From: Dipylidium caninum
Lineage: Eukaryota > Platyhelminthes > Cestoda > Cyclophyllidea > Dipylidiidae
Direction: 5' to 3'
Assembly (NCBI GenBank): GCA_017562135.1
Contig: QEYB01001046.1
Coordinates: 4,340,001 to 4,404,000, forward strand
DNA: 64,000 nucleotides
Shown: positions 1 through 10,985 of the stretch, piece by piece
How the letters are laid out: each line of letters starts with the position of its first letter
Numbering within the stretch: the stretch's first letter is position 1
The notes under the pieces: generated by a model
What the model was told of the DNA's origin: nothing
Seen by the model: the letters and a program-made list of their open reading frames with translations, nothing else
Database searches by the model: none
Position numbers and translations under genes: made by a program

Positions 1-3000
1 TGCTATGAGCCTTTCAATTTCATCCATTAAGGAATGCTACAATTCTTTGTGCAAACTTACGTAAGCTTCGGACACGGAGGTGCACAGTTCCAATGATACA
101 ATTGCTTTGAAGCTTCCAGACATGAAGATCGTGTACTCGAACAACGCCGTCAATCTACAGAAGTCGGAAAGCTAGGTTGTAACAGAATGCCGCCAGACAT
201 GAACTGAAATGTGGGTGAATGAGGAAAGCCAGTGTGTGTTTGAGTAATCTTTAACATGTTTTATTGAAAGTAGTAAGTAAGTAGTGAGAACGAGTCCAGT
301 GTCTAGTTATGATAGGCCACGTGAGTACGTGATGCGAAGCGAGTGCCACATGGGACCTTTGAGAGTAGAATAGTGCAAGCTCCCATGACGACAACAAAGC
401 CTTTGAGTTTAAATAGGAGTATAATAAGATTGACCGGTGTCTGCGCAAAAAGGTGAAGTAAAACGGAACGTAACCATATGAATGATATAGGAGGTTCAGC
501 CGCAGTACGGGCATCGAAAGATTATTCGCAACCAGTGAAAGTAAGAAATGCGTGTATAAAAGCATGCTGTGGCAGAGTAAGGGTTTTTAAAGACCCTATC
601 CTGCATGAGGGTAACATGATGCAACCTTACGTCGACACTATGGTTAAACAATTTTGTCGACTATGATATATGCCAAAAGCCTAACACTTTAGCGGACTCA
701 TAAGTTGCGCTCGGCTAAATCCATGCACGAAAACCATCACATTTTGCGAGATGAAAAGTGATCAAAGTAATGAGCTTAACATGGCAGCTTTAAGCGAGGT
801 GGATCGAGCAATTTAGGAAATTTTTTTAATACTCGTAACATCGAGTCAAAGCTTGTATTCGGGGTTCTGAGCGTTATACTTTGCAACAAGGGATGGGAAT
901 ATGCACGTCGAAAAGTGGCACTTTAGTGACAAAGGATTATGCTAATACCGGTCAGGACTTGACAGCGAGTGAGGAGGGCAAAAGAGGCGAATACATTGCG
1001 AATGGGTTGGAGGGGAGCTCGTGTCCCCAAGGGTACAGTCATTTGATGGAGTGTACCACGAGGAAAATAGAAGAAGTAACGGCACTATGATGCAAGACGT
1101 GAAAAGTCAACTTCTTTGAGTGTCAAAACTTCGTGTCTGGGTCGTAAATAAACGGTGAACAGTCACGAAATCTTATAGATAATGGGAAAAATTTACTAGT
1201 TAGAACAGGGCATATGCCTTGAGGAGGAGAGAAAACAAAATTCTCAATGTGAACGTTTCCGTCCAAATACAACAGCTAACTTATGGTGGTCAAGCCGAAC
1301 ACTCCAAAGAGAGTTAAGGTAAAAAGCGATGTTCAAAAGACGCAAAGCGGCTAAAACAACACAATTGGGAGTGGCACCGATACCTTAACTTGACCGGACC
1401 ACACTGACAGAAGATAGGCCCAGTTGACACATGAGCCCACACCAACGCCTACAAGAGTCTGACGCAAGCGGGCCTGATGCGAGTGCGTGTGTGCTTGTGT
1501 ATAGTTTATGAATGCGAGGAATGGGTACACACAAACTTCCCCGTTGTTTAAACTATTGTCCTTTGGGTTCAGTATAATGCGCGCGATCACACGCGTCCGA
1601 CAACCACGGAAACCTGGCATAAAATTATTCCCCGTGTCTTTCGGCCGTCATCATTATCCAAAAGCGGTATATAGGTGGGCTTTAGGCGGTCTAATGAGTT
1701 GAAAATGCAACTTCATTGGCGCGAAGTAAAGACAGATGCCAACATTATTAGAAGTCGGTGATGGACGGAAGTGTGACGTACAAAAAACCCCGCTTTACAT
1801 TAATAAAAACATTACCCAACGGATTTGTTGGCAGTTCTGTTTAGCGCGAGACTTTTAAACATTGGCGCAGTGGTAATAACGCGGCAACACTGTATTCGAT
1901 ACAGAAAAAAACCTACTTTTTCCAGTCGATTTTTCAGATTTCTAATACAAATCTCCTTGGGGACGGACTGAAGAAGAATAAGCGCAGCTTTGTACACTGG
2001 AAAAGAAGAACAGATAACGAATCAGTAGGCATTAAAAAAGGGCGCTCCTAGTCATCCACGGCATTTCACCGTCCCATTAGCCTGAGACTAGATGTTGTAG
2101 AACAGAGGGTGGATTTGGCTCTGACACTAGAAGATGGTACGAAATATGTTCTCATAACAGCAAGTGCATACTACGTTCGAGGAGTGTTATTTACTGACCC
2201 CTGTATATGAAGACTGATAAAGCTGCTAGCAGGGGGGGGGCGTAATGCAATTGGTCTGCAGAGACAAAGGCATAGGCACTAGAAGCATACGAACACATAC
2301 AGGGGAAAGCATACATGTGAGTGTAGCATAGCAATCAATTGGATGTGAAAGAACCCATGCTTCAATGTGCTTCTACATTTGACGTCAGTCTTTGCTTAAC
2401 GCAATGGGCGACGCCCTATTTGTGCGTAAGGAATAGTCACTAAAAAGTAGTGAATGAGGCTGAAATTCTGATTACCAATAAGAAGTCCACAATTACTTTC
2501 GTAAGCACTCAAAGTATAGCCAAACTCGTCACTAATAAGCCCTGCAAAATCACCACATGCAGTAGGAAATTTGGAGAAGAGAGTGGTTTTGACGGGCAAA
2601 ATGTGAAACCTATGAGCAGTATATTACGAAGGGCATGACGTTTAGATCACACGAATGGGAACAGATTTCTAAATATATAGCAAGCTTTGACTGCTTCGTG
2701 TATAGACGACACTTTCGAAGTTTGTATATGCTCAAGAATCAAAAAACAAATAGTGGCGTTGTTTGTACTCCAGGCATTGTTCATTCATCCCGTGCAAATA
2801 AACATCTTAAGCAGGATACGAAGAATTTGACCGAGTAAAGGTTAATCAAGAGATACTTCATCCAAAACAAAGCAGATAAATTAAGATCTTTAGCAGAAAA
2901 CAAACTTACACAAAGGCAACGTAGATCCCAGAATTATAATGACCATAAGCATGCTGAAAGGAATCGGTGCGAAAAATGTTGATGATCACAGAATTCGAGA

Positions 3001-4542
3001 AAAGTAGGGCTAATTAGTACCGTTACACAGGGTGAATTGCTAAGAATAAGCCCACCGTTACCGCTAGACGGTCGGCAGATATGTAAAATTTGCTCCAGAA
3101 GTTAAGGCTTACTGTCGGTCTCAATTATCATAAATAAATACACAAAATTCAAGGCAATAAAGTTCAATGCCTGCGATATCATGGGAAGTAAAGTTGAAGA
3201 GAGGGCGGTCACGCATAATCACCTCATTGCCGGATCAACGTAGACTTTCCAACTGTTTTCAGGTTTGGTGGGGTCACCTGGCACTTGCCAGAGAATCAGA
3301 GCACTCACGACGACAATTATGGATCCAAGAAAATCAGCAAAGACGTGCAAGAATACAGCTCGCATATTCATGGAGCGTCCTACGATTTGAAGGGAAAGGG
3401 AACATTGAGTTAGTGTTAATAAGGGAGCGAAGGAGAATACAGAAAGTCCAGGCGCACGTTAAAGTTGATAGGTACAAGACATGGGGAAGTTTTAACCACA
3501 CTAAATGTGAATTTATATATTCACGATGGTAGTGACGTTAAGATGAGGACTGAAATATTCATAATTACTGCAAGCGGCAACCATGAATGGAAATCACAAA
3601 TGTATGCGAAATTTAAAAGCCGGAAATCTCTGCCAAGAGAGTCCCATAACTACTACCTTTACATAGAAATCATGAACATGCTACCCATAAGTAAAGCTCG
3701 CACTAACAGCTGAAGTTAAAATCGAGGTGCACATTAACCCTAAACGAAAGTTATTAGCTTTTTACAATAGAGGCCCATGAAGAAAATGATACGGTAATCC
3801 TATAATCATGATTTGTATCATTATTTTTAGCGATCGAGCATGCACGAATAAGTACACACGTAGAAACACATGGAAAGAACACTTTTAATAAATAAGTGAG
3901 CAGAAGCACATGCAAAGTAAAACGCACGTTTTTGTTTCCCAATCACACGTTTCGTATCTGCTATATGAATATTACAAAAGAAAGCATTCACATGAACAGA
4001 CATTCTTGAGCGGATTTTCTATAATATAACGTTCAAGGAGGATGTCAATGGCAAAGGTAAGTAACTAAATCTAGAGGATCATATATAGTACGTAAAATAA
4101 TTCTAACTGACATTAAGAACGCAGAAAAAAACAATTTTGCAGGAAATACAGCAGTTCACTACTACTATGAAATAAAGACATATATTAAATGAGATGGATG
4201 TGAAAACAAAAGTCGGCGATGATGCCAGAAATAAACAGACGTGAAGCAACTGCACTGACAATAAGCTAACCCAAATAAAAGTCAGATAACAAAACCTCAC
4301 AAACTCTAAAGTTCGATGGCGTTTATATAATAGAAAACATAAACACATCTTTAGTGGCACATGATTTTGAAAATTACTGGCCTTAGGCTTAGATAATCAG
4401 GGTTAATTTTACATTCTCTTAAGTAGAATCACCAATTTTTAATGAACCATAAGGACATTATAAATGTGGCTAAACCCACCTTCCTTCTGAGGTTTCCTTG
4501 AGGTGGTGTTAGGGCAAGGAGAAAGGTGACAGTTTTCGTGAC
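1..4542. other. AT-rich stretch without a recognised gene
   Basis: No open stretch here resembles a protein family I know, on either strand. The longest open frame (3167-3532, plus) is basic and unrecognised, with no splice context. Because the zinc transporter gene to its right is read on the minus strand and lacks its second half, this stretch may be one of its introns or 3' flank. I looked on the minus strand for the transporter's fifth membrane segment (a His-Val-Leu-Gly/Ala-Asp type motif) and did not find it. A short G run lies near 2231-2240. Confidence 0.5.
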
Positions 4543-5424
4543 CTAGATCAGTTCAGTAGGTTGTCGCAATTCACGCAACCTCCGAAAGCAGGGACAACAT
4601 GCAGATGTCTTGTTCGTATCATTACCGGTATCGTAGTCTGAGTCGACTACCTTGTAAGAGTCCAGATTACCGTTTAGGATTGGCTCCACAGACCCTCCTT
4701 TTACCGGTTTGCTTTCAACTAGGTTGTATTCAAGTTCGTCGATACCATCCTCGACATTCACCTGGATTAATATGACCCAGAGAGTGGTCGTATAATTGGT
4801 AAATACCAGTAAATAAAATCGAAGGAAACCAACATAGATGTGCGAAATAAAGTGCTTAAAGTAGCAGTCGGACAAATTCACCAAGAATAAAAAATAATTA
4901 AGCTAGTAAAGACAATAATACAAATGAGGGAATAGCGAAACAATGAAATCACAAATCAGTTGACATAAATAGAGTACCTCCTCAATATCAATGGTTAGTG
5001 CGGGGGCATCGTGCGAATGAGAGTGGCCTCCGATAACAAGAAGGCCGAGTATATTGATAACAAGGCCACCAGCTCCAACATATACCATTATCTGAGGGTC
5101 TTTAATGGGTTCGTGCTCAGCGAAACGCTCAATTGCGTCGATGAAAATGGTGAAACATAGAGTAGCGAGAACAACTGTGTTGACAAGGCTGCCAACTACT
5201 TCCGCGCGTTGCCAACCAAAAGTATTTTTTGAAGATCTCGGCCATTTGGCAATTCTGGAGGCAGCGACCCCAACACAAAGCGCAATAAAGTCTGAGAGCA
5301 TATGAAAGGCATCCGCAACCAATGCAAGGGAATGGACGATATAGCCGGCGATCAATTCGATCAAAAAGTACAAAATAACCAAAACCATCATGAAGAGGAG
5401 TCTCTGGGTGTTTCCAAATTTCAT
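4543..5424 (-). CDS. ZnT1-like zinc exporter (SLC30 family), N-terminal half only
   Basis: This encodes the first half of a cation-diffusion-facilitator zinc transporter, which exports Zn2+ from the cytosol by proton exchange. Exon 1 is 5424-4978 (149 codons, from an ATG). It carries four predicted membrane segments (about residues 8-28, 32-54, 76-98 and 112-132), the metal-site motif ADAFHMLSD in segment 2, the NTFGWQRAEVVGSLVN signature of the ZnT1/ZnT10 subgroup, and a short HSHSHD histidine loop. The 216-bp intron keeps phase 0. Exon 2 (4761-4543) encodes an acidic linker with a CCPCF motif and then reaches a TAG. Family members continue with two more membrane segments and a C-terminal cytosolic domain, and these are not visible. 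The gene may therefore use a donor before this stop and continue beyond the left edge, or be truncated. The family call is firm; the 3' end is not. Confidence 0.85.
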
Positions 5425-8400
5425 TTCCAGGTGAGCGAATTGAACGGACTGATATCAGGCCAAAGGGCGTCTCAGCTGATTTCGTAATGTGAGCACAGGC
5501 CTACATAAATTAAAACAACCGTCAAATGAACTCATTTTTTAAATATAAAAATTTTGTTCATTTAACATAAAATCTACCGCACCGTGATAATTTGCGCTAT
5601 TTGCGGATAGGGCAGCGCGAATACATCTTTTGCGACAGCAGCACATCTGTGGAGAACAATGCACCAAGATTAACGGCTTCGAAAGTATCCTTGAGTCCAT
5701 TATACACAGCCTGTCATGCCGCTACATTTAAATTGTATATATAACTATATAGTCCGCTTTCGTGCACTGCACACTCCCTATCTTAAAAATTCCTTCTTGT
5801 CTTTATTGGCCTGTTTACAAACTGAAGGCATCTAACCAACACAGTTTTGAAGGCATCCCATAGCTCACTAATAGACTCCTTTCTAGTTCCAAAGCATACC
5901 GTTTTAAGATAGGGTTATCATTTACGTTGTCTGTTTTGTTTTAATCATATAGGTAGAGGGCTGGATAAGTAATGAAATAGTAATGGTTAGAGAACACGCC
6001 GCACGCGGCACGGGGCAGAACACAACAATAACAAATTCAAAATATTTTTCACACATCGGTTGTTGGGTCAAATTATTTTGACACATTATACCCTTAGAAC
6101 TATCTCTGTGCGATGATTAGTTTCCAGCCTTTTTTATATAAAGACCAGGAACATGGGCTTTTGGTTCGTTGCCTTATTGCATTTTACTTCGGATATAACT
6201 TTCATGCGAACAACTACGTTTTGCTCGAGACAAGTTAGACGAGACAAAATAGCTGCTTTTGTATCCTAAATTACTTATAAATGTTCATCCACAAAAATAT
6301 TTCATTATAAGACCTTGTGAAAATGTAAACTATAGCTTACAATATCCTCAGAAAGTTATTGTAAATCGGAAATGGCTCTACTACATACCCACTAACCAGT
6401 AACAGCAGAAATGTAGCGTTTGAGCCTCATTCCCCAAAGGAAGAAAATATACCCTATTAAAGTTTGATAATGATATAGGGAATACTGCTATTGTCATTTT
6501 AGAGGCACCGAACTTCACTTACAACTGATTAAACACATAATTGTGGTCTTTACGACGCAACCTTTCCGATCCTACGTAGAACCCACCATCATCACAACCG
6601 CCATATAATCTCAGCATTTAATAAACGTTTCCATTGACGAATCTCCACATTTATTAGTTATTTCTTTTCAAAAATGCACTGCTATTAGTCATGTACTCGT
6701 TTGAAAGACCCAATAAAAAGCCGCAGAGTTCAAAGTATCACCAATAGTCTAGATAGTTGCAAACTGACTATCATAAGGTCATAGGCGATAGTCCTTCATT
6801 GGTTCGAAAGCAGATTTTATAATATATAGATTAGAGGAAGAGGACATTTTAAATTTGTTTATGCACTTTTCATCTGCGCGCAGATTCTTCGTTCTCTTAC
6901 CATCTACCTTAGCTCTTGGGTCTCATATCCACATATTTTACAAATCAAGGCAACACATCAACTTCGAATTTTGCCTACCATTGCACAGAAGTCTAATGAC
7001 ACATGCTTCTTTAACAAGCATGTGGTTCACGTTGCCTTTTCTCAGGCAAAGGCGCTGTATTTATACTCCAGAGGCTTGTCTACGATGAAATCATTTGTGT
7101 TAAACATAAAATTGCGGCAACTTCTCTACTTTGTTAATAGAAATTCGTCTTTTTGTATCCCTAACTTTACAACGGTGGGAACCAAAGGCCACCAAGACCG
7201 AGACCCCCCCTTTTTCACTCTTATACAATTTTGCCTAATCGAAGTTCTCTGCAGAGAAATAGCTGAACATTTGGAATTTTTTGCCTCTCATAGCAAATAT
7301 CAATGTTTAATACTTGTGGCGATCTTATATGATTTTTTGGTTACATGAGAACTGGCATTCTATTTGCCACGACATGATTCCAGAATTGCGTACACAACGA
7401 TACAAAGGGACAAATATCTGGCATTTCTGAACAATTTATGCCTGCTATTTCACTTGCAAACTAGTAAACGCTAATTTTGATGCTAGTAAAATATCGATGG
7501 TGTCCCTTGGCAGCTTTTCTCGCGTTTTGAAATAGTGGATTTGGTAAGATACCGCTGATTACCAAGACAGTGTATCATATGTTACAGTTTAAAAACAAGA
7601 TAAGTATGAAGGATTTGACATTAATCTATCATCGACCAAATAGCAAGTGGCTTTTTGTTTCTACGAAGCAGTTTGTTATTTTGACTTTAAATATACATGC
7701 TCATATACGTTTGACTTGAATGTCACTTACTTACTCCCCAAAGTATTTGTGGGTTCATAAATAATCCCTAACCATTTGTGACAACATAAACTTAAATGCA
7801 CCTCAGATGCATCAAGACCGTGAAGCTAGAGCTTAAAACGGTCTAATCTTTTTTTACGGTGAATAGATTAGCGCACGTAAAGTAGCATGGTGGGATTAGT
7901 GAAAGGATTTTGAAGAAGAATGTTATAACAGTGACGAATAATTTGGTGACTCTCACGTGAGTGTCATTAAGACTAAGAAATACTAGGTGGTGAACTTCTT
8001 GGTCTAAAGTGCAATGAAAAGTAAAATTAAAGCGGTGTAAATTAGGAGACTTTTCACATTTGTATATATAAATTACTCTCTCATCTCAGCATATTTCCTA
8101 GGTCAGACTCTTTGAGATGGCTTTCAATTTCGTACATAGCCGACGCTATGGAAATTAAAATACACGACATAAGAGTCCAGGCAAGGATAGGAGGCGTTAT
8201 TTGATTTAACTGAGAGTTTACATTTTGGACAAACAAGCCAATTCAATGACCTTAAAAGGAATAAAGAAATAGGTAAAACAGAACTACTCCACTAAGGCCT
8301 AATGTGGTTGGTCAAATAGTGCAAAATTCTTGGGTATTGCACATGCCGCGCCTAAATCATCAATTTAGCCATACCACATGCTTCTTTAATCGTTTAATAT

Positions 8401-8634
8401 CAAATAACTCCGATCTACATGAATTTACCTAAGCGAGGAAGATGAGAGCCTACTGTAAAGCCTTTACTAAATACCGAAATTATAAGTAGTTCCTACAAGT
8501 TCTTGTTTTCTGTCAGCTCCGAATCTAAACTCAACTCATTAATCCACCGAATCACAAAGACTTTGAATGATAGAATATAACAGTAATATCATGTACGAAG
8601 TAATAAAAATAATGCATTACAAGACCAAATGATC
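5425..8634. other. AT-rich intergenic stretch, nothing recognised
   Basis: About 3.2 kb between the start of the zinc transporter and the stop codon of the MLH3-like gene. The plus-strand open frames at 6855-7348 do not resemble any family I know and overlap each other in different frames. The part next to 5425 presumably holds the 5' UTR and promoter of the transporter, but I see no clear core promoter motif. Confidence 0.5.
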
Positions 8635-9651
8635 TTATGTTTGCAAGAGTGGGACAACGGCCGGTCGTCCGTGGGCACACCTAAATGGTTGCGAACACTT
8701 AAACAGTTGGTGTATTAGTTCACGTTGTTCCTCATATTTCAAAGGGTCGCCGAACTGAATTGCTGACTTGCAAGCTTTGATTTGAAACAAAAGAATGACG
8801 GCGGCACTACATGAAGGAGTAATAGGGTTTATTAATCGTAATTTACGCAACCACCAATATAAAATAATCAACTTCTTTTTTGTACTGCATAAAGTTTGAA
8901 TGGTTTCACATCTATACGCCTTACGTTTTGCTTTTGTGCCTTACATTTTATGGTACAAAGAAGGAAAAACTTGCAAAATTTAATGCCATTGCATAAATGG
9001 TACCGCTAATGAGAGCGAAATGAACCTAAAACTTCAAGACGGATGTTAAAAGCCTCATATTTCAGGCAAAACTTATAAACTTTAAGTAAAGCAATTGGTA
9101 GTCATATATTCAAACCCACTTTAAGTACTCAATACCTTCTTGTTTGTTCTTCTTCTTTCCAATGATGAAGTCAACTCTACTAGCAAAAAACCTTGAAAGC
9201 ATCCCCACAAAAGCACCAGACAATGTCCATGTAGGGCAAATGCTAATGGGAAATGAGGTGACTTGAACCATATCTTCCTCAGGATTTAGTAACACAATTT
9301 GAATACCGAAATTCGGCAAATCGCAGCACAATTTCTGTAGTATAGGCTTTAACACCCTAGAACGTAGTTTTATGACAAGCCTTTGTTTCACTATAAATCC
9401 AAAATGGGAATTTGCGGGATCATATATTTTCTTTTCCTTCCATATGTTCAAAAGGTATTCAAGGAGTATACGCTCATGCGCAGCGTGTTGATCAATAATT
9501 ATAACTCTGAGAACTGTAATGTACGTAACCTTACGTGTTTTTTGTGTTGATTTTAACTATAATTAACCTGTTATTAAGGTATCCAATTATTTCATAACTA
9601 TCTACTTGCGACGACATCTACTACAAATTTCGAAAAGGTGAGCGCGTCCTT
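8635..9651 (-). CDS. MLH3: MLH3-like MutL homologue, C-terminal endonuclease region (three exons)
   Basis: MLH3 pairs with MLH1 in the nucleus as a nicking endonuclease in mismatch repair and meiotic crossover formation. Three phase-consistent exons are visible: 9651-9606, 9513-9120 and 8806-8635, ending in TAA. The middle exon holds DQHAAHERILLE, which satisfies the metal-binding endonuclease motif DQHA(X)2E(X)4E. The last exon holds KACKSAIQF (the A-C-K/R motif) and CAHGRP (the C-P/A-H-G-R-P motif), all in the order expected. The spacing agrees with the regulatory subdomain of animal MLH3 and PMS2; the wording of the last motifs favours MLH3. The protein ends soon after CAHGRPAVVPLLQT, earlier than the human protein. 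The N-terminal GHKL ATPase domain should lie upstream, toward 10-11 kb, but I could not find its motifs. The exact acceptor of the first listed exon is uncertain. Confidence 0.82.
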
Positions 9652-10985
9652 CTTAAAACAACAGTGAAATGCGAAAAGTAAAATCCTAAGTGCAGAATCA
9701 AACCATAATATCCCAAGAAGTACTCAATTTCAGGCAGAGAATTTCATAGAGGGTCTGAAGTACTAGCACGTTCCTGAGAGGAACGAGTGGGAACTTTAAC
9801 TTACAGTGAACATGCATGACAAAATCGTTTTCCGGACCCATCACGCGTTTATAACCGGCCCTATGCATATAAAAATGGGTCGAGGTTGTATGTAATGGCT
9901 TTTTCGTCAACTCATTTCCAATTTGCATATTGCAGCCATTCATGTATAACTTTATTTGGCGCGCTTAACCAAACAAACCATCAATTATCAAGCATGACAC
10001 CTATACCTCATAAAACCTATTACTAATAAGGTAAAATATGCATTTGGATCTTCCAGGAGGTTGGCCTGGAAGGACCAGCGGAAGCAAAAAATGGCTCTGA
10101 AATCAGTTTGCAATGCTTTATGATAATGAACACTCGTTTGTAGTACGATGATGCCTCCTCTACTTCATATGAATTTTTTTGCCTAACTAAAAATTTTTTG
10201 TGGCCTCATTTATGTCATTAATGGCAGTTCGATCAAACCCAGAGGAGAACAAATATTTTTTCGCACAAACTTATTTCCAATCCTTCAGAGTTGTTATTTG
10301 TCCTGACTCGGACAAAAGCTTCGTGACACGCAAAACATAACAAATCTCTAAAGAGAAACTCCTAATTAGATTGGTACACGTGTCATTCAATGGAACGAAC
10401 GCAGAAATTTTGCTTCTTCATTTAAGTCCTGTGAGAGCTTCTTCTAGGAAATTAATTCATTAAATTACTAGAGAAACAAGTATTCTTCGCATTTCATTAT
10501 AAACTACACACCGTGGTCTTTTAAACCCGGAGAGCAAAATCGAAAGCATCATGCAAGTTTTTTAAGCGTTGCTTATTGGTAGCAGCAATAACGCTAGACG
10601 CTACCGAAAGGATGTGTAAAGTGTTAAAATTAGGAAGTAAACAACTTTCATTTAGCCGAAGTAAACTTACGCAGATAAGTTTAACGCCTTTATATGCGCA
10701 ATAATAAATCGTGTTCGCGCTCGAAAACTGCCTTCTTTGTCTTGCCAAACATAAAACTTAAAAGCAATTTATTTCCCTTTCACGATTGTCATAAAAAAAT
10801 TAAAGTTTTAAGTTAACAGAGACATTAAAAATATTTTTTTAAAAATATCATTCTTTTATGGCCTTGACGGTTTATATTTATGAAAGTTTACCCGATATAT
10901 AATTGCATCCGTAACGCTCAACTTCAATTATTACATCGGTAAATGGCGAAGGATAGGTATCTCCTCTAAGATCGTAAAATAGTCT
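9652..10985. other. Space between two head-to-head genes; MLH3 N-terminus expected but not seen
   Basis: The MLH3-like gene is read leftward and the PLP-enzyme gene rightward from this 1.3-kb stretch. Upstream exons of both should lie here or beyond. On the minus strand a segment ending near 9810 stops at a good donor (cact|gtaagt), but its frame does not join the next MLH3 exon, and I do not recognise its peptide. The minus-strand open frame at 10521-10748 is also unrecognised. No GHKL ATPase motif (FRGEAL-type or N-box) was found by eye. Confidence 0.4.

Noticed and set aside
3167..3532. 121-codon plus-strand open frame
   Set aside because: Basic, low-complexity-like peptide with no known motif; probably chance.
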